Origin: Cyanobium sp. Tous-M-B4
GTDB lineage: Bacteria > Cyanobacteriota > Cyanobacteriia > PCC-6307 > Cyanobiaceae
Reading direction: 5' to 3'
Assembly (NCBI RefSeq): GCF_024345395.1
Contig: NZ_JAGQBA010000007.1
Coordinates: 84,646 to 148,645, forward strand
DNA: 64,000 nt
Part shown: one piece after another, positions 1 to 9,032 of the stretch
Position numbering within the stretch: the first letter of the stretch is position 1
How the letters are laid out: every line of letters starts with the position of its first letter
Notes under the pieces: model-generated
Told to the model about the DNA's origin: nothing
What the model saw: the letters and a program-made list of their open reading frames with translations, nothing else
The model's database searches: none
Position numbers and translations under genes: made by a program

Positions 1-346
1 CCACTACTCGGCCTTTGGGATAACCCCCACCCAGGGCCAGATCCAGGGTGAGGGCACCGGTGCCGATGGTTTCCACCCGCATGCGGGAGGCATCCCCCAG
101 GCGCATGATCGAACCCTTGCCGAAATTGCGCTCGATCTGATTCAAGACAAGCCCCAAGGCCTTGTCGCGCTCGGCTGCTGCCCGGCTATCGGCAGTCGAA
201 CTATTAGCGGAAGAGGCAGTAGCTGAAGAATTAGTAGCTGACGAGGTGGTCGCAGCAGAAGAGGCAGAAGCCGAAGCAGAGCTGGCTGAGGCGCGGGAAG
301 CAGGGGGCACGGAAGAGCTGGAGGAGGAGTTAGGGGTAGCGGGCAT
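1..346 (-). CDS. recA: RecA recombinase, N-terminal part (cut by window edge)
   Basis: RecA forms filaments on single-stranded DNA, drives homologous strand exchange and triggers LexA self-cleavage. Only the first 115 codons lie in the window. After about 60 residues the typical RecA start is clear ([19 protein letters not shown], then [20 protein letters not shown] and [10 protein letters not shown]). Before it lies a low-complexity stretch of about 58 residues made mostly of Ser, Ala and Thr, longer than the usual short RecA N-terminus. The ATG at 346 is the only ATG before the conserved core. The gene has a leader of about 160 nt and a LexA-type palindrome at the promoter, so SOS control is likely. 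The identity is firm. Whether the Ser/Ala/Thr tail is translated depends on the start choice. Confidence 0.93.
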   Translation of the reverse strand, partial: MPATPNSSSSSSVPPASRASASSASASASSAATTSSATNSSATASSANSSTADSRAAAERDKALGLVLNQIERNFGKGSIMRLGDASRMRVETIGTGALTLDLALGGGYPKGRVV

Positions 347-513
347 AACAGCAATCAAATGCGAAGGAACAGGCCGCAAAGACGCAAAGCAGGGCGGGGA
401 GCGAGCCGTAAATCGGCATGACCCGCAGGCACGATCTCCAGGCAAACCCGAAGACGGCCATCTTGCGACCTCTAAGCAGCAAGTGCCCCTAAAGCGGGCC
501 GGCGTATCAATTG

Positions 514-532
514 CTTATAGTACGAGCGTACT
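514..532 (-). promoter_or_regulatory. Candidate recA promoter with LexA (SOS) box
   Basis: On the minus strand a perfect palindrome, AGTAC-N4-GTACT (519-532), abuts a TATAAG -10 hexamer (519-514). Cyanobacterial LexA boxes described so far have an AGTAC-N4-GT(T/A)CT form, so this fits an SOS operator placed to block RNA polymerase. It starts only a few bases beyond the stop codon of the upstream HAD gene. No good -35 is visible. Palindrome seen; function inferred. Confidence 0.7.
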
Positions 533-537
533 CTAGC

Positions 538-1326
538 TCACTGAGGCCATTGCGCCAGGGGGGCAGCAAATAGCTCCGGCGTCAGCCAGGCGATGTCAGC
601 CGGCAAAGCCTCAGCGTCCTGGGGACCCAAGTACCCCCAACTCACCAAAAAACAACGGACCGATGCCAAGCGGGAATCGGTTCGCACCGTTGCCAGCGTG
701 GGGCGTCTGTCTTCGACAAACCAGAGCGGGCGCCCCTGATCCAGCAGCTGGTGCAGCACCTCGGGCTTGCTGCCGTGCTCGTGGCCATAAAGGGCGGAAG
801 GCTCTAGAGCCGCAGCCGCCAACAGCCTGGCCGCAAAAGCGGCGCCCTTGGTGGTAAGCACCACCCAGTCGGCCCCTTCCTGCCCCAAGCGCTGTAATCG
901 CTCCTTCACCCCCGGGTAAAGCCTGTGGCGGGAAAGCCAGGCAGCAGGCGCTTCGGCGATGGCGGCATTGCGGACCTGCTCAAGCTGGCGCTGCAGCCGC
1001 TCCGGCCGCCACCCCCAACGAGACAGAGCGGCAGGTAAGGCCCCGTCGTAATCGGCCAGCAACCCCTCCAGATTGAGCTCCGGACGTCCCAGCTCCGCTG
1101 CCATCAGCACCATCTCCCAACCCTTGTGAATCAGGGGCCGCAAGCTGATGAAACCTGCCGGTGCCTGCTCGGGGAGCACCAGCTCTGGAGCCAGCTGCAG
1201 CGCCGCCGCCCGGGCCGACCACCAGTATTCCGGCATGCCATCCATCAACACCCCGTCGAAATCAAAAACGATCAGGGGGCCAGATCTAGCCAAAAAGCCA
1301 GTCGCGGCAGCGGGAGCGAAAGACAT
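538..1326 (-). CDS. HAD-superfamily hydrolase (phosphatase-like)
   Basis: A 262-residue haloacid dehalogenase-fold hydrolase. The nucleophile motif DFDGVLMDG lies at about residues 22-30, with the first Asp expected to form the phospho-aspartyl intermediate. VVLTTKG later resembles motif II (Thr), and LWFVEDR resembles the acidic metal-binding motif. The substrate cannot be told. The start is uncertain: HAD motif I usually sits within the first ten residues, and a TTG at 1293 would give that. With the ATG at 1326 the gene begins 9 nt from the 3' end of tRNA-Gln with no Shine-Dalgarno, so it may depend on tRNA processing. It ends just before the recA promoter. Confidence 0.85.
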   Translation of the reverse strand: MSFAPAAATGFLARSGPLIVFDFDGVLMDGMPEYWWSARAAALQLAPELVLPEQAPAGFISLRPLIHKGWEMVLMAAELGRPELNLEGLLADYDGALPAALSRWGWRPERLQRQLEQVRNAAIAEAPAAWLSRHRLYPGVKERLQRLGQEGADWVVLTTKGAAFAARLLAAAALEPSALYGHEHGSKPEVLHQLLDQGRPLWFVEDRRPTLATVRTDSRLASVRCFLVSWGYLGPQDAEALPADIAWLTPELFAAPLAQWPQ

Positions 1327-1335
1327 GGTTCAAAA

Positions 1336-1407
1336 CTGGGTCGCTAGGATTCGAACCTAGGAATGGCGGTACCAAAAACCGCTGCCTTACCGCTTGGCGA
1401 CGACCCA
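1336..1407 (-). tRNA. trnQ: tRNA-Gln (anticodon TTG)
   Basis: A complete 72-nt cloverleaf. The acceptor stem is TGGGTCG/CGACCCA with discriminator G. The anticodon stem GCGGT/ACCGC encloses the loop TTTTGGT, giving anticodon TTG, and the T-arm carries GGTTCGAATCC. CCA is not encoded. It lies between the ATPase gene and the HAD gene on the same strand. Confidence 0.96.
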
Positions 1408-1529
1408 ATGGGGCTCTGAAAGAGCTTGAACCAAACCTAACGGATTGGCTCTACCGGAATTTCCGGCACCCAGATAGTTACCCATAGCGCCCGGTCCTTC
1501 GTCAACCGCCGCCGCCGCCTGCTCCTTGC

Positions 1530-3206
1530 TCAGACAGGAAATAGCCGCAGTCGCTGCTCCACACCGCGACCAAACACAGCGGTGCGCAGCCGATAGCGAT
1601 CAGCTAATTCCGCCTGCATCAGCCGCACCCTCTCGCTGCGGGGCAACAGCTCTACGGGCTGGCCGTGGGGCAACACAACCTGTTCAACCGCCAGCCGGCA
1701 TTCCTCCAGCCCGGCGAGTGCGTCATCGGCCTCGGCGCTGCAGGCAGCCACCGCGACTGGATCCTTTTGCACCTGGCCCTCTCGATGACGCTGGAGCAGC
1801 CGCTCTAGGGCGCGCTGCAGCTGGGGCGGGGCCGCCGACTTCAGGACCAAAATCGGCAGGCCCAGCTCCTGAGCCTGACGGCGCACATGGGGATCACGGC
1901 CGAGATGTTGGCGCAGGCTGAGTACCGCGTCAGCCAGCTCGACACTGCCCACCAGCTCCACGGGCAACTGACGGGCCCGCACCACCTGCTCCAGCGGCCC
2001 CAGGCTGAGCCCCGCTCCATACACCCGCAACATTGCTGCAGCGGCTTCAACCGCTGGTCGCTCTGACGCCGCGTCAGCTTCCTCCAAATCGGGCAAGGGT
2101 GCGGCAGCCAGCCGTGGTCGCCCATGGGGCCGCGGCGCCACTGCCTCCCTGGCAGCTAGGGCAGGCCCCGACTCCTGTTGCCGCTGCAGCTGCCCATCAG
2201 CGTCGAGTTCCCGGATCTCAGGGCGCCCAACCTGGCCCCGCAGCAGCATGTCCACCGTGCGGGCCACATCCCTGTGCACATGCCAACGATGGCGGCTGTG
2301 CATCTCCACCGCCATGGCGAAAGTAGGCTCGGCAGCCCTCTCCAACACGGTTTTCTGCGTGCGACGGCGACGGGCCTCCTCATCGCCGAGCGTCACCGCC
2401 TGAATGCCACCCACCAAATCGGAGAGGGTGGGGTTTTTGATCAAGTTTTCAATGGCATTGCCATGGGCCGTGGCCACGAGCATCACGCCACGCTCGGCAA
2501 TGGTGCGCGCCGCCTGGGCTTCCAGCTCGGTGCCGATCTCGTCAATAACGATTACCTCGGGCATGTGGTTTTCCACGGCCTCGATCATCACTTGGTGCTG
2601 AAGCTCCGGCCGGGCTACCTGCATGCGCCGGGCGCCGCCAATGGCGGGATGGGGAATGTCGCCATCCCCGGCGATTTCATTGCTGGTGTCAATCACCACC
2701 ACCCTCTTGCCCAGGTCATCGGCCAACACCCGGGCGATCTCGCGCAGGGCGGTGGTCTTGCCCACACCAGGGCGCCCCATCAACAGCAGCGACTCGCCAG
2801 CATCGAGCAGGTCGCGCACCATGGCCACTGTGCCGAACACTGCTCTGCCCACCCGGCAGGTGAGTCCCACGATCGTGCCGGTGCGGTTGCGGATCGCACT
2901 GATGCGATGCAGGGTGCGCTCAATGCCGGCACGGTTGTCGCCGCCGAAGCTGCCTAGTCTCTCCACCACTGCAGCCAGGTCGGCGCGCTCCAGGGGCTGA
3001 TTGCCCAAGGCGCTTACCTGGCCCGGGTAGCGGGCCTCGGGCACCCGGCCCAGATCGAGCACAACCTCCAGCAACTGCTCACGCGACTCGGCAGTCGCCA
3101 GAGCCGCCTGCACCACCTCAGGCAGCAGGGCCAGCAGGCGATCGAGGTCGTCGGTGACGCGCTGGGGGCCGATCAAAGCAGGGCTGGACACCGAATCGCA
3201 AGGCAC
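1530..3206 (-). CDS. AAA ATPase with C-terminal R3H-like domain (Ycf45/SpoIIIAA-like)
   Basis: A 558-residue protein resembling the cyanobacterial and algal Ycf45 family, which relates to the sporulation ATPase SpoIIIAA. The Walker A motif GRPGVGKT lies at about residues 144-151 and the Walker B motif VIVIDEIGTE at about 218-227, followed by an ATAHG segment. The C-terminal 50 residues (from about QPVELLPRSERVRLMQAELA) align with the R3H nucleic-acid-binding segment, but the usual His appears to be Ala. The biochemical role is not established. The GTG start overlaps the ldpA stop by one base (TAGTG), so the two are translationally coupled in an ndhN-ldpA-ATPase operon. Confidence 0.86.
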   Translation of the reverse strand: MPCDSVSSPALIGPQRVTDDLDRLLALLPEVVQAALATAESREQLLEVVLDLGRVPEARYPGQVSALGNQPLERADLAAVVERLGSFGGDNRAGIERTLHRISAIRNRTGTIVGLTCRVGRAVFGTVAMVRDLLDAGESLLLMGRPGVGKTTALREIARVLADDLGKRVVVIDTSNEIAGDGDIPHPAIGGARRMQVARPELQHQVMIEAVENHMPEVIVIDEIGTELEAQAARTIAERGVMLVATAHGNAIENLIKNPTLSDLVGGIQAVTLGDEEARRRRTQKTVLERAAEPTFAMAVEMHSRHRWHVHRDVARTVDMLLRGQVGRPEIRELDADGQLQRQQESGPALAAREAVAPRPHGRPRLAAAPLPDLEEADAASERPAVEAAAAMLRVYGAGLSLGPLEQVVRARQLPVELVGSVELADAVLSLRQHLGRDPHVRRQAQELGLPILVLKSAAPPQLQRALERLLQRHREGQVQKDPVAVAACSAEADDALAGLEECRLAVEQVVLPHGQPVELLPRSERVRLMQAELADRYRLRTAVFGRGVEQRLRLFPV

Positions 3207-4225
3207 TACGTACGTTCTAGCCAGGGATTAACAAGCTCCCGAGCCAGCCCCAGGGCAAGGGGGAAAAGCTCGGCATCGGCAAGCAAAGAGCGTCCCCGCC
3301 CCTGGGCCTCAAGTAGCAGGGGCTGCAACAGCCGGCGAGCCACGCCACCAAAGGCGACGCCAGCGATTCGACGCTGCAAGGGATAGGTGGTCAACTGCGG
3401 CAGCGTGTGGGCGTTGGTGCCCCCAGCCAGCTGCACGGGGCCGGGGGGAGCCTGGGGGAGCACGGCCGCAACCAACTTGACGGCGGCACGGGCCGTTCCC
3501 GCCCCCACATCACCACTCATCGGCCGGCCGTCTAGCTGCCAAAGGGGACGAAAGCCGGCGCCGCGCAACAAAGTGAAGCGCTGCCATAGATCCGCCACCA
3601 GCGCAGCGGGCGACTGGGCTGTGCCCTCAAGACCCGCACTCACCGCCAGCCGCTGCAGCTGCACGCCACTGGCCCTCAGCTGGTCAACCCGCTCTGCAAA
3701 GGCCACGCCGCGACCCGGGTGAGTGTGCAGTTCCACCGCATCAGGGCGCAACTGAGCCAGCAGAGGGGGCACATCGGCTCCTGCCAGCACATGACTCCGC
3801 TCCTCAATCAGTCCGTAGGGGCAGGCAGGTAGGCAGCGGCCACAGCCGTAGCAGCGCTCCGCCAACACCCCTGGAGCACCAGTAGCGGCAAGCCCGATGG
3901 CCAAGGCAGGACAAACCCGCTCACAGGGGCGGGGGCAGGCCGGCGGGCAGCAAGCGGGGTCGAACCAAGCCTTACGGAAATGGGGATCGTCGCCATCGCT
4001 GAGGCTCAACATCAACCAGGGGCGGCTGGCTCCACGGGCTTCGGCCCAATCAATCCCGCGACGGATCGCGGCCACCACAGCCGCATCTACCGCTCCATCT
4101 ATGCAGTGCACCCCAGCCAGAGAAAAAATGCCGCAGAGGTCTTCGATCGCAGCCAGATCCTGGTTGCTAGCCCCGCAGATCAACTTGACCCAGCGACCTG
4201 AGGCGAGAGCCTCCTCAGGCGTCAA
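3206..4225 (-). CDS. ldpA: LdpA, iron-sulfur protein of the circadian clock input pathway
   Basis: LdpA in Synechococcus elongatus is a redox-active Fe-S protein that adjusts the clock period to light through the cell's redox state. The N-terminus carries the family motif [12 protein letters not shown]. Two Cys clusters follow: an irregular one at about residues 92-105 ([14 protein letters not shown]) and a ferredoxin-like [12 protein letters not shown] at 125-136, enough for one or two 4Fe-4S centres. I chose the TTG at 4225, which overlaps the ndhN stop and gives 339 residues. An ATG at 4315 would overlap ndhN by about 100 bases and add residues not typical of the family. Linkage to ndhN suits a protein that reads photosynthetic redox state. 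Confidence 0.9.
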   Translation of the reverse strand: MTPEEALASGRWVKLICGASNQDLAAIEDLCGIFSLAGVHCIDGAVDAAVVAAIRRGIDWAEARGASRPWLMLSLSDGDDPHFRKAWFDPACCPPACPRPCERVCPALAIGLAATGAPGVLAERCYGCGRCLPACPYGLIEERSHVLAGADVPPLLAQLRPDAVELHTHPGRGVAFAERVDQLRASGVQLQRLAVSAGLEGTAQSPAALVADLWQRFTLLRGAGFRPLWQLDGRPMSGDVGAGTARAAVKLVAAVLPQAPPGPVQLAGGTNAHTLPQLTTYPLQRRIAGVAFGGVARRLLQPLLLEAQGRGRSLLADAELFPLALGLARELVNPWLERT

Positions 4226-4676
4226 GCAGCTGCTCAAGGGGCTGCCAGCGCAGTTCCCGGGAACCGCCCATCTCCACAACAAGCTTGAGGCGGGGCTCAC
4301 GCTGGCAGAGGGCAATCAGGGAGCCCAGTTCAGCTTGAGATAGAACCTGACCCTCCAACAACCACAGCAGAATCGGCTGCGCGCCCTCGAGCAAAGCCCC
4401 CAATTGAGGCATCACTCGCTGCACCTCGCCCACGGCTGCGCCCCTGCCCACGCTCTGGTGACCCAGATGGGGCGGACGCACACCGTGCAACTGCAAAAGA
4501 AAGGCCTCAGGATCACCAAGCCCCCGCGCCGAGGTGAGCTGGGCGCGATAACCAACAGCCCGCATCCGTCGCATCAAGCGAGTCTCTGCGCCACCCTCAA
4601 GGGGTGCAAATAGGGCCAGAGCACCAGCGCGCTCAAGGTCTTGGCGGAAACCGCGACCGGAGAGCAACAGGGGCAT
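4215..4676 (-). CDS. ndhN: NAD(P)H-quinone oxidoreductase subunit N
   Basis: NdhN is an oxygenic-photosynthesis-specific subunit of the thylakoid NDH-1 complex, which feeds ferredoxin electrons into plastoquinone for cyclic flow, respiration and CO2 uptake. The 153 residues match the family length. Recognised segments include [39 protein letters not shown] in outline, and [17 protein letters not shown]. No membrane segment is present, as expected for a hydrophilic-arm subunit. It heads the ndhN-ldpA-ATPase operon, and its stop overlaps the likely ldpA start. Confidence 0.95.
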   Translation of the reverse strand: MPLLLSGRGFRQDLERAGALALFAPLEGGAETRLMRRMRAVGYRAQLTSARGLGDPEAFLLQLHGVRPPHLGHQSVGRGAAVGEVQRVMPQLGALLEGAQPILLWLLEGQVLSQAELGSLIALCQREPRLKLVVEMGGSRELRWQPLEQLLDA

Positions 4677-5130
4677 TACGGGAAATTGCTAGCTAGACAC
4701 CACTTTGACAGCCCAGGACGGGTTAGGTGGTGGGTTATGTTCATCAACTGTGCCATTGATATGTGCCCGACCGCTAGCCGGGCCTCCAGATCACGGCACA
4801 CGATCACCAGTGGTGGTGATCGTCCTCGGCCAGCACGGTCCCAGCAGCTTTAAAAGGTTGCAGGTCACGTCGGGAAACTGCCAGAACGCACTGCTCTCAC
4901 GTCTGTTGAGTCCAGTCCGGTTCCGATAAGTCCCAGCCGCGCTGATCCGAATCAGATCAGCCTCGCTAGCCCTTGGAAATCGCAATCCGCTGATGGAAGC
5001 CCGTGCTTCCGCGGCGAAGAGCGGCCCCTCGGCCGAGCCAGGCAAGATCCTGACCGCTTCAGTTTCACCGTCGTGCATGAGCCCCTTGCTCACTGCACTC
5101 GGTGGTCCAGCTGGCGTTGTTTCCCCTCCT
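4677..5130. promoter_or_regulatory. Divergent intergenic region between ndhN and rplC
   Basis: This 454-bp gap must hold the promoters of the leftward ndhN operon and of the large rightward ribosomal operon. No convincing -35/-10 pair could be picked; a TTGACA at 4705 has no -10 at normal spacing. A perfect inverted repeat lies at 4801-4822. The last 138 bases are open in frame with rplC but do not resemble L3, so I read them as mRNA leader. Confidence 0.5.
4801..4822. repeat. Perfect 8-bp inverted repeat in the ndhN/rplC intergenic region
   Basis: CGATCACC, a 6-nt spacer, then GGTGATCG. There is no T-run on either side, so it is not a simple terminator. It could be an operator shared by the divergent operons or a hairpin in a leader RNA. 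Confidence 0.6.
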
Positions 5131-5778
5131 ATGTCTATCGGCATTCTTGGGAAGAAATTGGGCATGTCCCAGTTCTTCAACGACGAGGGCAAGTCCATCC
5201 CGGTCACCTTGATCGAGGCGGGTCCTTGCCGCATCACCCAACTCAAAAGCACCAGCACCGACGGCTACAACGCTGTTCAGCTTGGTTTTGGCGACATTCG
5301 CGAAAAGCTCGTGAACAAGCCGGCCAAGGGGCACTTAGCCAAGTCTGGTGATGAGGTCCTGCGCCACCTGAAGGAATATCGGGTCGACAGCGTGGATGGC
5401 CTTGAGCTGGGTGGCTCCATCTCCGTGACGGCCTTTGAGCCTGGTCAAAAGGTTGATGTGAGCGGCGACACCATGGGCCGTGGCTTTTCCGGCCTCCAAA
5501 AGCGCCACGGCTTCAGCCGGGGGCCCATGACCCACGGTTCCAAGAACCACCGAGAGCCTGGCTCGATCGGCGCCGGCACTACGCCGGGCCGCGTCTACCC
5601 CGGCAAGCGCATGGCGGGCCGCTACGGCGGCAAACAAATCACCACCCGCGGCCTCGTCATCCTCAAAGTGGATGTAGAGCGCAACTTGCTGGTAGTGAAG
5701 GGTTCGGTGCCCGGCAAGCCTGGCGCCCTGCTCAACATCCGCCCGGCGAACCGGGTGGGCGCGAAAGCCGGGAACTGA
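5131..5778 (+). CDS. rplC: 50S ribosomal protein L3
   Basis: L3 is an early-assembly 23S rRNA-binding protein near the peptidyl-transferase centre. The 215 residues from the ATG at 5131 begin [16 protein letters not shown], the standard bacterial N-terminus, and contain the loop region [17 protein letters not shown] that reaches toward the catalytic centre. A longer in-frame start at 4993 was rejected because the extra residues do not belong to the family. It is the first gene of the ribosomal cluster; rpsJ, first in the E. coli S10 operon, sits instead after tuf at 48362. Confidence 0.97.
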   Translation: MSIGILGKKLGMSQFFNDEGKSIPVTLIEAGPCRITQLKSTSTDGYNAVQLGFGDIREKLVNKPAKGHLAKSGDEVLRHLKEYRVDSVDGLELGGSISVTAFEPGQKVDVSGDTMGRGFSGLQKRHGFSRGPMTHGSKNHREPGSIGAGTTPGRVYPGKRMAGRYGGKQITTRGLVILKVDVERNLLVVKGSVPGKPGALLNIRPANRVGAKAGN

Positions 5779-5789
5779 GGAGAAAACCA

Positions 5790-6425
5790 ATGGCTAATTG
5801 TGTAATTCGCGACTGGCAAGGCAAGGAGGCCGGCAAGGCTGCCCTTGAACTCAAAGTCGCTAAGGAATCGTCTGCCACGGACTTGGTGCATCGCGCCGTG
5901 GTGCGTCAGCTGGCCAACGCCCGTCAGGGCACAGCCAGCACGCTTACACGCGCTGAAGTAGCTGGTGGCGGCCGCAAGCCCTACAAGCAAAAGGGCACAG
6001 GTCGGGCCCGCCAAGGCTCGATTCGGACCCCCCTCCGCCCCGGCGGTGGTGTGGTGTTTGGTCCCAAGCCCCGCAGCTACACCCTGGCGATGAACCGCAA
6101 GGAGCGGCGCCTGGCCCTGCGCACCGCGTTGATGAGTCGCATCAACGACATCACCGTGGTCAAGGGCTTTGGCGTTGGGCTCGATACCCCCAAAACCAAG
6201 GAAATCACCGCCGGCCTCGGCCGGCTTGGTATCGAAGCCGGCACCAAGGTGCTGGTGGTGCTCGACGGAGCCTCCGAGGCCGTGCGCCGCTCGGTGCGCA
6301 ACCTCGAGAAGGTCAAGCTGATCGCTGCGGATCAGCTCAATGTGTTTGATTTGCTCCACGCCAACAAGTTGGTGGTGAGCGAGGAAGCACTCGCGAAGAT
6401 TCAGGAGGTCTACGGCGATGGCTGA
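5790..6425 (+). CDS. rplD: 50S ribosomal protein L4
   Basis: L4 binds 23S rRNA and sends a loop into the peptide exit tunnel. The 211-residue product contains the loop motif [15 protein letters not shown] at about residues 65-80. A strong GAGGAG Shine-Dalgarno precedes the ATG, 11 nt after rplC. In E. coli L4 also represses its own operon; nothing in this sequence proves that here. The end overlaps the rplW start by 8 nt. Confidence 0.97.
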   Translation: MANCVIRDWQGKEAGKAALELKVAKESSATDLVHRAVVRQLANARQGTASTLTRAEVAGGGRKPYKQKGTGRARQGSIRTPLRPGGGVVFGPKPRSYTLAMNRKERRLALRTALMSRINDITVVKGFGVGLDTPKTKEITAGLGRLGIEAGTKVLVVLDGASEAVRRSVRNLEKVKLIAADQLNVFDLLHANKLVVSEEALAKIQEVYGDG

Positions 6426-6720
6426 ACGTTTTTCGAGCCGGCTTGCGGATGTGATCCGTCGGCCGCTGATCACCGAGAAGGCCACCCGGGCCCTCGAGCA
6501 GAACCAGTACACCTTTGAGGTGGACCATCGGGCTGCAAAACCCGACATCAAGGCTGCCGTTGAACAGCTGTTCGACGTCAAAGTCATCGGCATCAGCACC
6601 ATGAATCCCCCTCGCCGCTCCAGGCGGGTGGGCCGCTTCGCCGGCAAACGTGCCCAAGTGAAGAAAGCAGTGGTGCGCCTCGCCGAAGGCAATGCCATCC
6701 AGCTGTTCCCTGAGTCCTGA
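6418..6720 (+). CDS. rplW: 50S ribosomal protein L23
   Basis: L23 sits at the tunnel exit and docks signal recognition particle and trigger factor. The 100 residues include [20 protein letters not shown] near the N-terminus and [15 protein letters not shown] in the basic loop. The ATG lies inside the 3' end of rplD (8-nt overlap), which implies translational coupling. Confidence 0.96.
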   Translation: MAERFSSRLADVIRRPLITEKATRALEQNQYTFEVDHRAAKPDIKAAVEQLFDVKVIGISTMNPPRRSRRVGRFAGKRAQVKKAVVRLAEGNAIQLFPES

Positions 6721-6735
6721 GGGGTCTGAAAAGAA

Positions 6736-7599
6736 ATGGCTATCCGTAAATACCGACCCATCACCCCCGGCACCCGTACCCGTGTCGCCAGCGACTTCTC
6801 CGAAGTAACTGGCCGCGAACGGGAGCGAGGCCTGGTGGTCGCCAAACACCGCCGCAAAGGCCGCAACAACCGCGGCGTGATCACCTGCCGCCACCGCGGC
6901 GGTGGTCACAAGCGCCTCTACCGCATCGTCGACTTCCGCCGCGACAAGCTAGGAGTCGTCGCCAAAGTTGCGGCCATCCACTACGACCCGCACCGCAACG
7001 CCCGCCTAGCCCTGCTCTTCTACGCCGATGGCGAGAAGCGCTACATCCTTGCTCCGGCTGGCATTGAGATCGGACAGCAGGTGATCTCCGGACCCGAGTC
7101 GCCGATTGAAACGGGGAATGCCCTGCCTCTATCTGCCATCCCCCTCGGCTCCAGCGTCCACAACGTTGAGCTCTATGCCGGTCGGGGCGGCCAGATGGTC
7201 CGCACTGCTGGTGCCAGTGCCCAGGTGGTTGCCAAAGAGGGCGACTACGTAGCCCTCAAGCTGCCTTCAACCGAAGTACGCCTTGTGCGCCGCGAGTGCT
7301 ACGCCACCCTCGGTGAAGTTGGCAACTCCGAAGTCCGCAATACCAGCCTGGGCAAGGCTGGTCGCAAGCGCTGGCTTGGTCGCCGGCCTGAAGTGCGTGG
7401 TTCGGTGATGAACCCCTGCGACCACCCTCACGGTGGTGGTGAGGGCCGCGCCCCGATCGGACGTTCCGGTCCGGTCACCCCCTGGGGCAAACCTGCCCTT
7501 GGCTACAAAACCCGTAAGCGGAACAAACCCAGCAATCGGTTTGTGCTCCGGAAACGTCGCCGTACCTCCAAACGGAGCCGTGGCGGACGCGATTCCTGA
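6736..7599 (+). CDS. rplB: 50S ribosomal protein L2
   Basis: L2 is among the most conserved large-subunit proteins and supports subunit association and peptidyl transfer. The 287-residue product starts [14 protein letters not shown] and contains [19 protein letters not shown] near residue 220, which carries the functionally important His. The C-terminus is highly basic. It follows rplW by 15 nt. Confidence 0.97.
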   Translation: MAIRKYRPITPGTRTRVASDFSEVTGRERERGLVVAKHRRKGRNNRGVITCRHRGGGHKRLYRIVDFRRDKLGVVAKVAAIHYDPHRNARLALLFYADGEKRYILAPAGIEIGQQVISGPESPIETGNALPLSAIPLGSSVHNVELYAGRGGQMVRTAGASAQVVAKEGDYVALKLPSTEVRLVRRECYATLGEVGNSEVRNTSLGKAGRKRWLGRRPEVRGSVMNPCDHPHGGGEGRAPIGRSGPVTPWGKPALGYKTRKRNKPSNRFVLRKRRRTSKRSRGGRDS

Positions 7600-7634
7600 T
7601 GATCAACACCGCTTTGCTGTTCGCTTAATCCACC

Positions 7635-7910
7635 ATGGGACGTTCGCTCAAAAAAGGACCGTTTGTTGCCGACAGCCTGCTCCGCAAGGTTGAAAAGCAA
7701 AACGGCGCAGATGACAAGTCCGTGATCAAAACCTGGTCTCGTGCTTCCACCATCCTGCCGATGATGATCGGCCACACCATTGCTGTTCACAACGGCAAAT
7801 CCCATGTTCCCGTCTACGTGACGGAGCAGATGGTGGGCCACAAACTCGGGGAATTTGCCCCCACCCGCACCTTCCGGGGCCACATCAAGGATAAGAAAGG
7901 AGGCCGCTGA
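7635..7910 (+). CDS. rpsS: 30S ribosomal protein S19
   Basis: S19 binds 16S rRNA in the head of the small subunit with S13. The 91 residues start [18 protein letters not shown] and include [19 protein letters not shown], both diagnostic. The AAAGGAGG within its last codons serves as Shine-Dalgarno for rplV, whose ATG lies 4 nt after this stop. Confidence 0.97.
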   Translation: MGRSLKKGPFVADSLLRKVEKQNGADDKSVIKTWSRASTILPMMIGHTIAVHNGKSHVPVYVTEQMVGHKLGEFAPTRTFRGHIKDKKGGR

Positions 7911-7914
7911 CGCT

Positions 7915-8268
7915 ATGGCAAACACACCTTCCAACCAGGCTCTCGCCCACGGCCGCTTCATCCGCGGTTCCGTATCCAAGGTGCGACGAGTTCTCGACCA
8001 GATCCGTGGCCGCAGCTATCGCGAGGCCCTGATCATGCTCGAGTTCATGCCTTACCGCTCCACCGGCCCCATCACCAAGGTGTTGCGCTCGGCTGTCGCT
8101 AACGCCGAAAACAATCTCGGCCTAGACCCCTCGACATTGGTGATCGCTTCAGCGATCGCCGACATGGGTCCCTGCCTGAAGCGCTTCCGCCCCCGCGCCC
8201 AGGGTCGTGCCTACGCGATCAAAAAACAAACCTGCCACATCAGCATTGCTGTGGCTCCTTCCACCTAA
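7915..8268 (+). CDS. rplV: 50S ribosomal protein L22
   Basis: L22 contacts all 23S rRNA domains and lines the exit tunnel with a beta-hairpin. The 117 residues include the core [20 protein letters not shown] and the hairpin tip region [20 protein letters not shown]. The ATG at 7915 was chosen over an earlier in-frame start that falls inside rpsS, because it follows a strong AAAGGAGG and matches the family N-terminus. Confidence 0.96.
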   Translation: MANTPSNQALAHGRFIRGSVSKVRRVLDQIRGRSYREALIMLEFMPYRSTGPITKVLRSAVANAENNLGLDPSTLVIASAIADMGPCLKRFRPRAQGRAYAIKKQTCHISIAVAPST

Positions 8269-8287
8269 CCCCCGAGGACACCGAAAG

Positions 8288-9016
8288 ATGGGACACAAGA
8301 TCCATCCAACCGGCCTGCGCCTGGGGATTACCCAGGATCACCGCTCGCGTTGGTACGCCCCCAGCAAGACCTATCCAATCCTGCTTCAAGAAGACGACCG
8401 CATTCGCAAGTTCGTCCACAAGAAGTACGGAGCCGCAGGCATCAGCGACGTGCTGATTGCTCGCAAGGCCGATCAACTGGAAGTTGAACTCAAGACCGCC
8501 CGCCCCGGCGTGCTCGTTGGCCGTCAGGGCAGCGGCATTGAGGAGCTGCGTACTGGCATTCAGAAAACTCTCGGTGATGCCAACCGTCAGGTTCGCATCA
8601 ACGTGGTGGAGGTAGAGCGAGTCGATGCCGACTCGTTCTTGCTGGCCGAATACATCGCTCAGCAACTGGAAAAGCGCGTTGCCTTCCGCCGCGTCATCCG
8701 CATGGCCGTGCAACGGGCCCAGCGGGCTGGCGTGCTCGGCCTGAAAATCATGGTGGCCGGCCGCCTCAATGGCGCCGAGATCGCCCGGACCGAATGGACC
8801 CGGGAAGGTCGCGTGCCCCTGCACACCCTGCGTGCCGACATCGACTACGCAACCAAGCTGGCCAGCACCACCTACGGAGTGCTGGGCATCAAGGTGTGGA
8901 TTTTCAAAGGCGAGGTGCTGCCTGGCCAGAAAGAGCAGCTGCCCGTGGGTGCTGCGCCCCGCCGCCGGACCAGCCGGCAGCCGCAACAGTTTGAAGACCG
9001 CTCTAACAAAGAGTGA
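8288..9016 (+). CDS. rpsC: 30S ribosomal protein S3
   Basis: S3 lies at the mRNA entry channel and with S4 and S5 has helicase activity. The 242 residues from the ATG at 8288 begin [20 protein letters not shown]. The KH domain is marked by [13 protein letters not shown] near residue 80. A GAGGA precedes the ATG, and an upstream in-frame start overlapping rplV was rejected. Confidence 0.97.
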   Translation: MGHKIHPTGLRLGITQDHRSRWYAPSKTYPILLQEDDRIRKFVHKKYGAAGISDVLIARKADQLEVELKTARPGVLVGRQGSGIEELRTGIQKTLGDANRQVRINVVEVERVDADSFLLAEYIAQQLEKRVAFRRVIRMAVQRAQRAGVLGLKIMVAGRLNGAEIARTEWTREGRVPLHTLRADIDYATKLASTTYGVLGIKVWIFKGEVLPGQKEQLPVGAAPRRRTSRQPQQFEDRSNKE

Positions 9017-9032
9017 TCCGGAGCCCTGAATC

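Noticed and set aside
4705..4740. TTGACA as the -35 of the ribosomal operon promoter
   Set aside because: The nearest -10-like hexamers lie at 12 or 24 nt spacing, outside the normal range.
4993..5130. 46-codon upstream extension in frame with rplC
   Set aside because: The added residues are not L3-like, and the ATG at 5131 gives the standard N-terminus and length.
5622..6884. Long open frame of 420 codons on the minus strand across rplD-rplW-rplB
   Set aside because: It is antisense to unmistakable ribosomal protein genes. GC-rich codons leave few stops on the other strand. No resemblance to a known protein and no Shine-Dalgarno.
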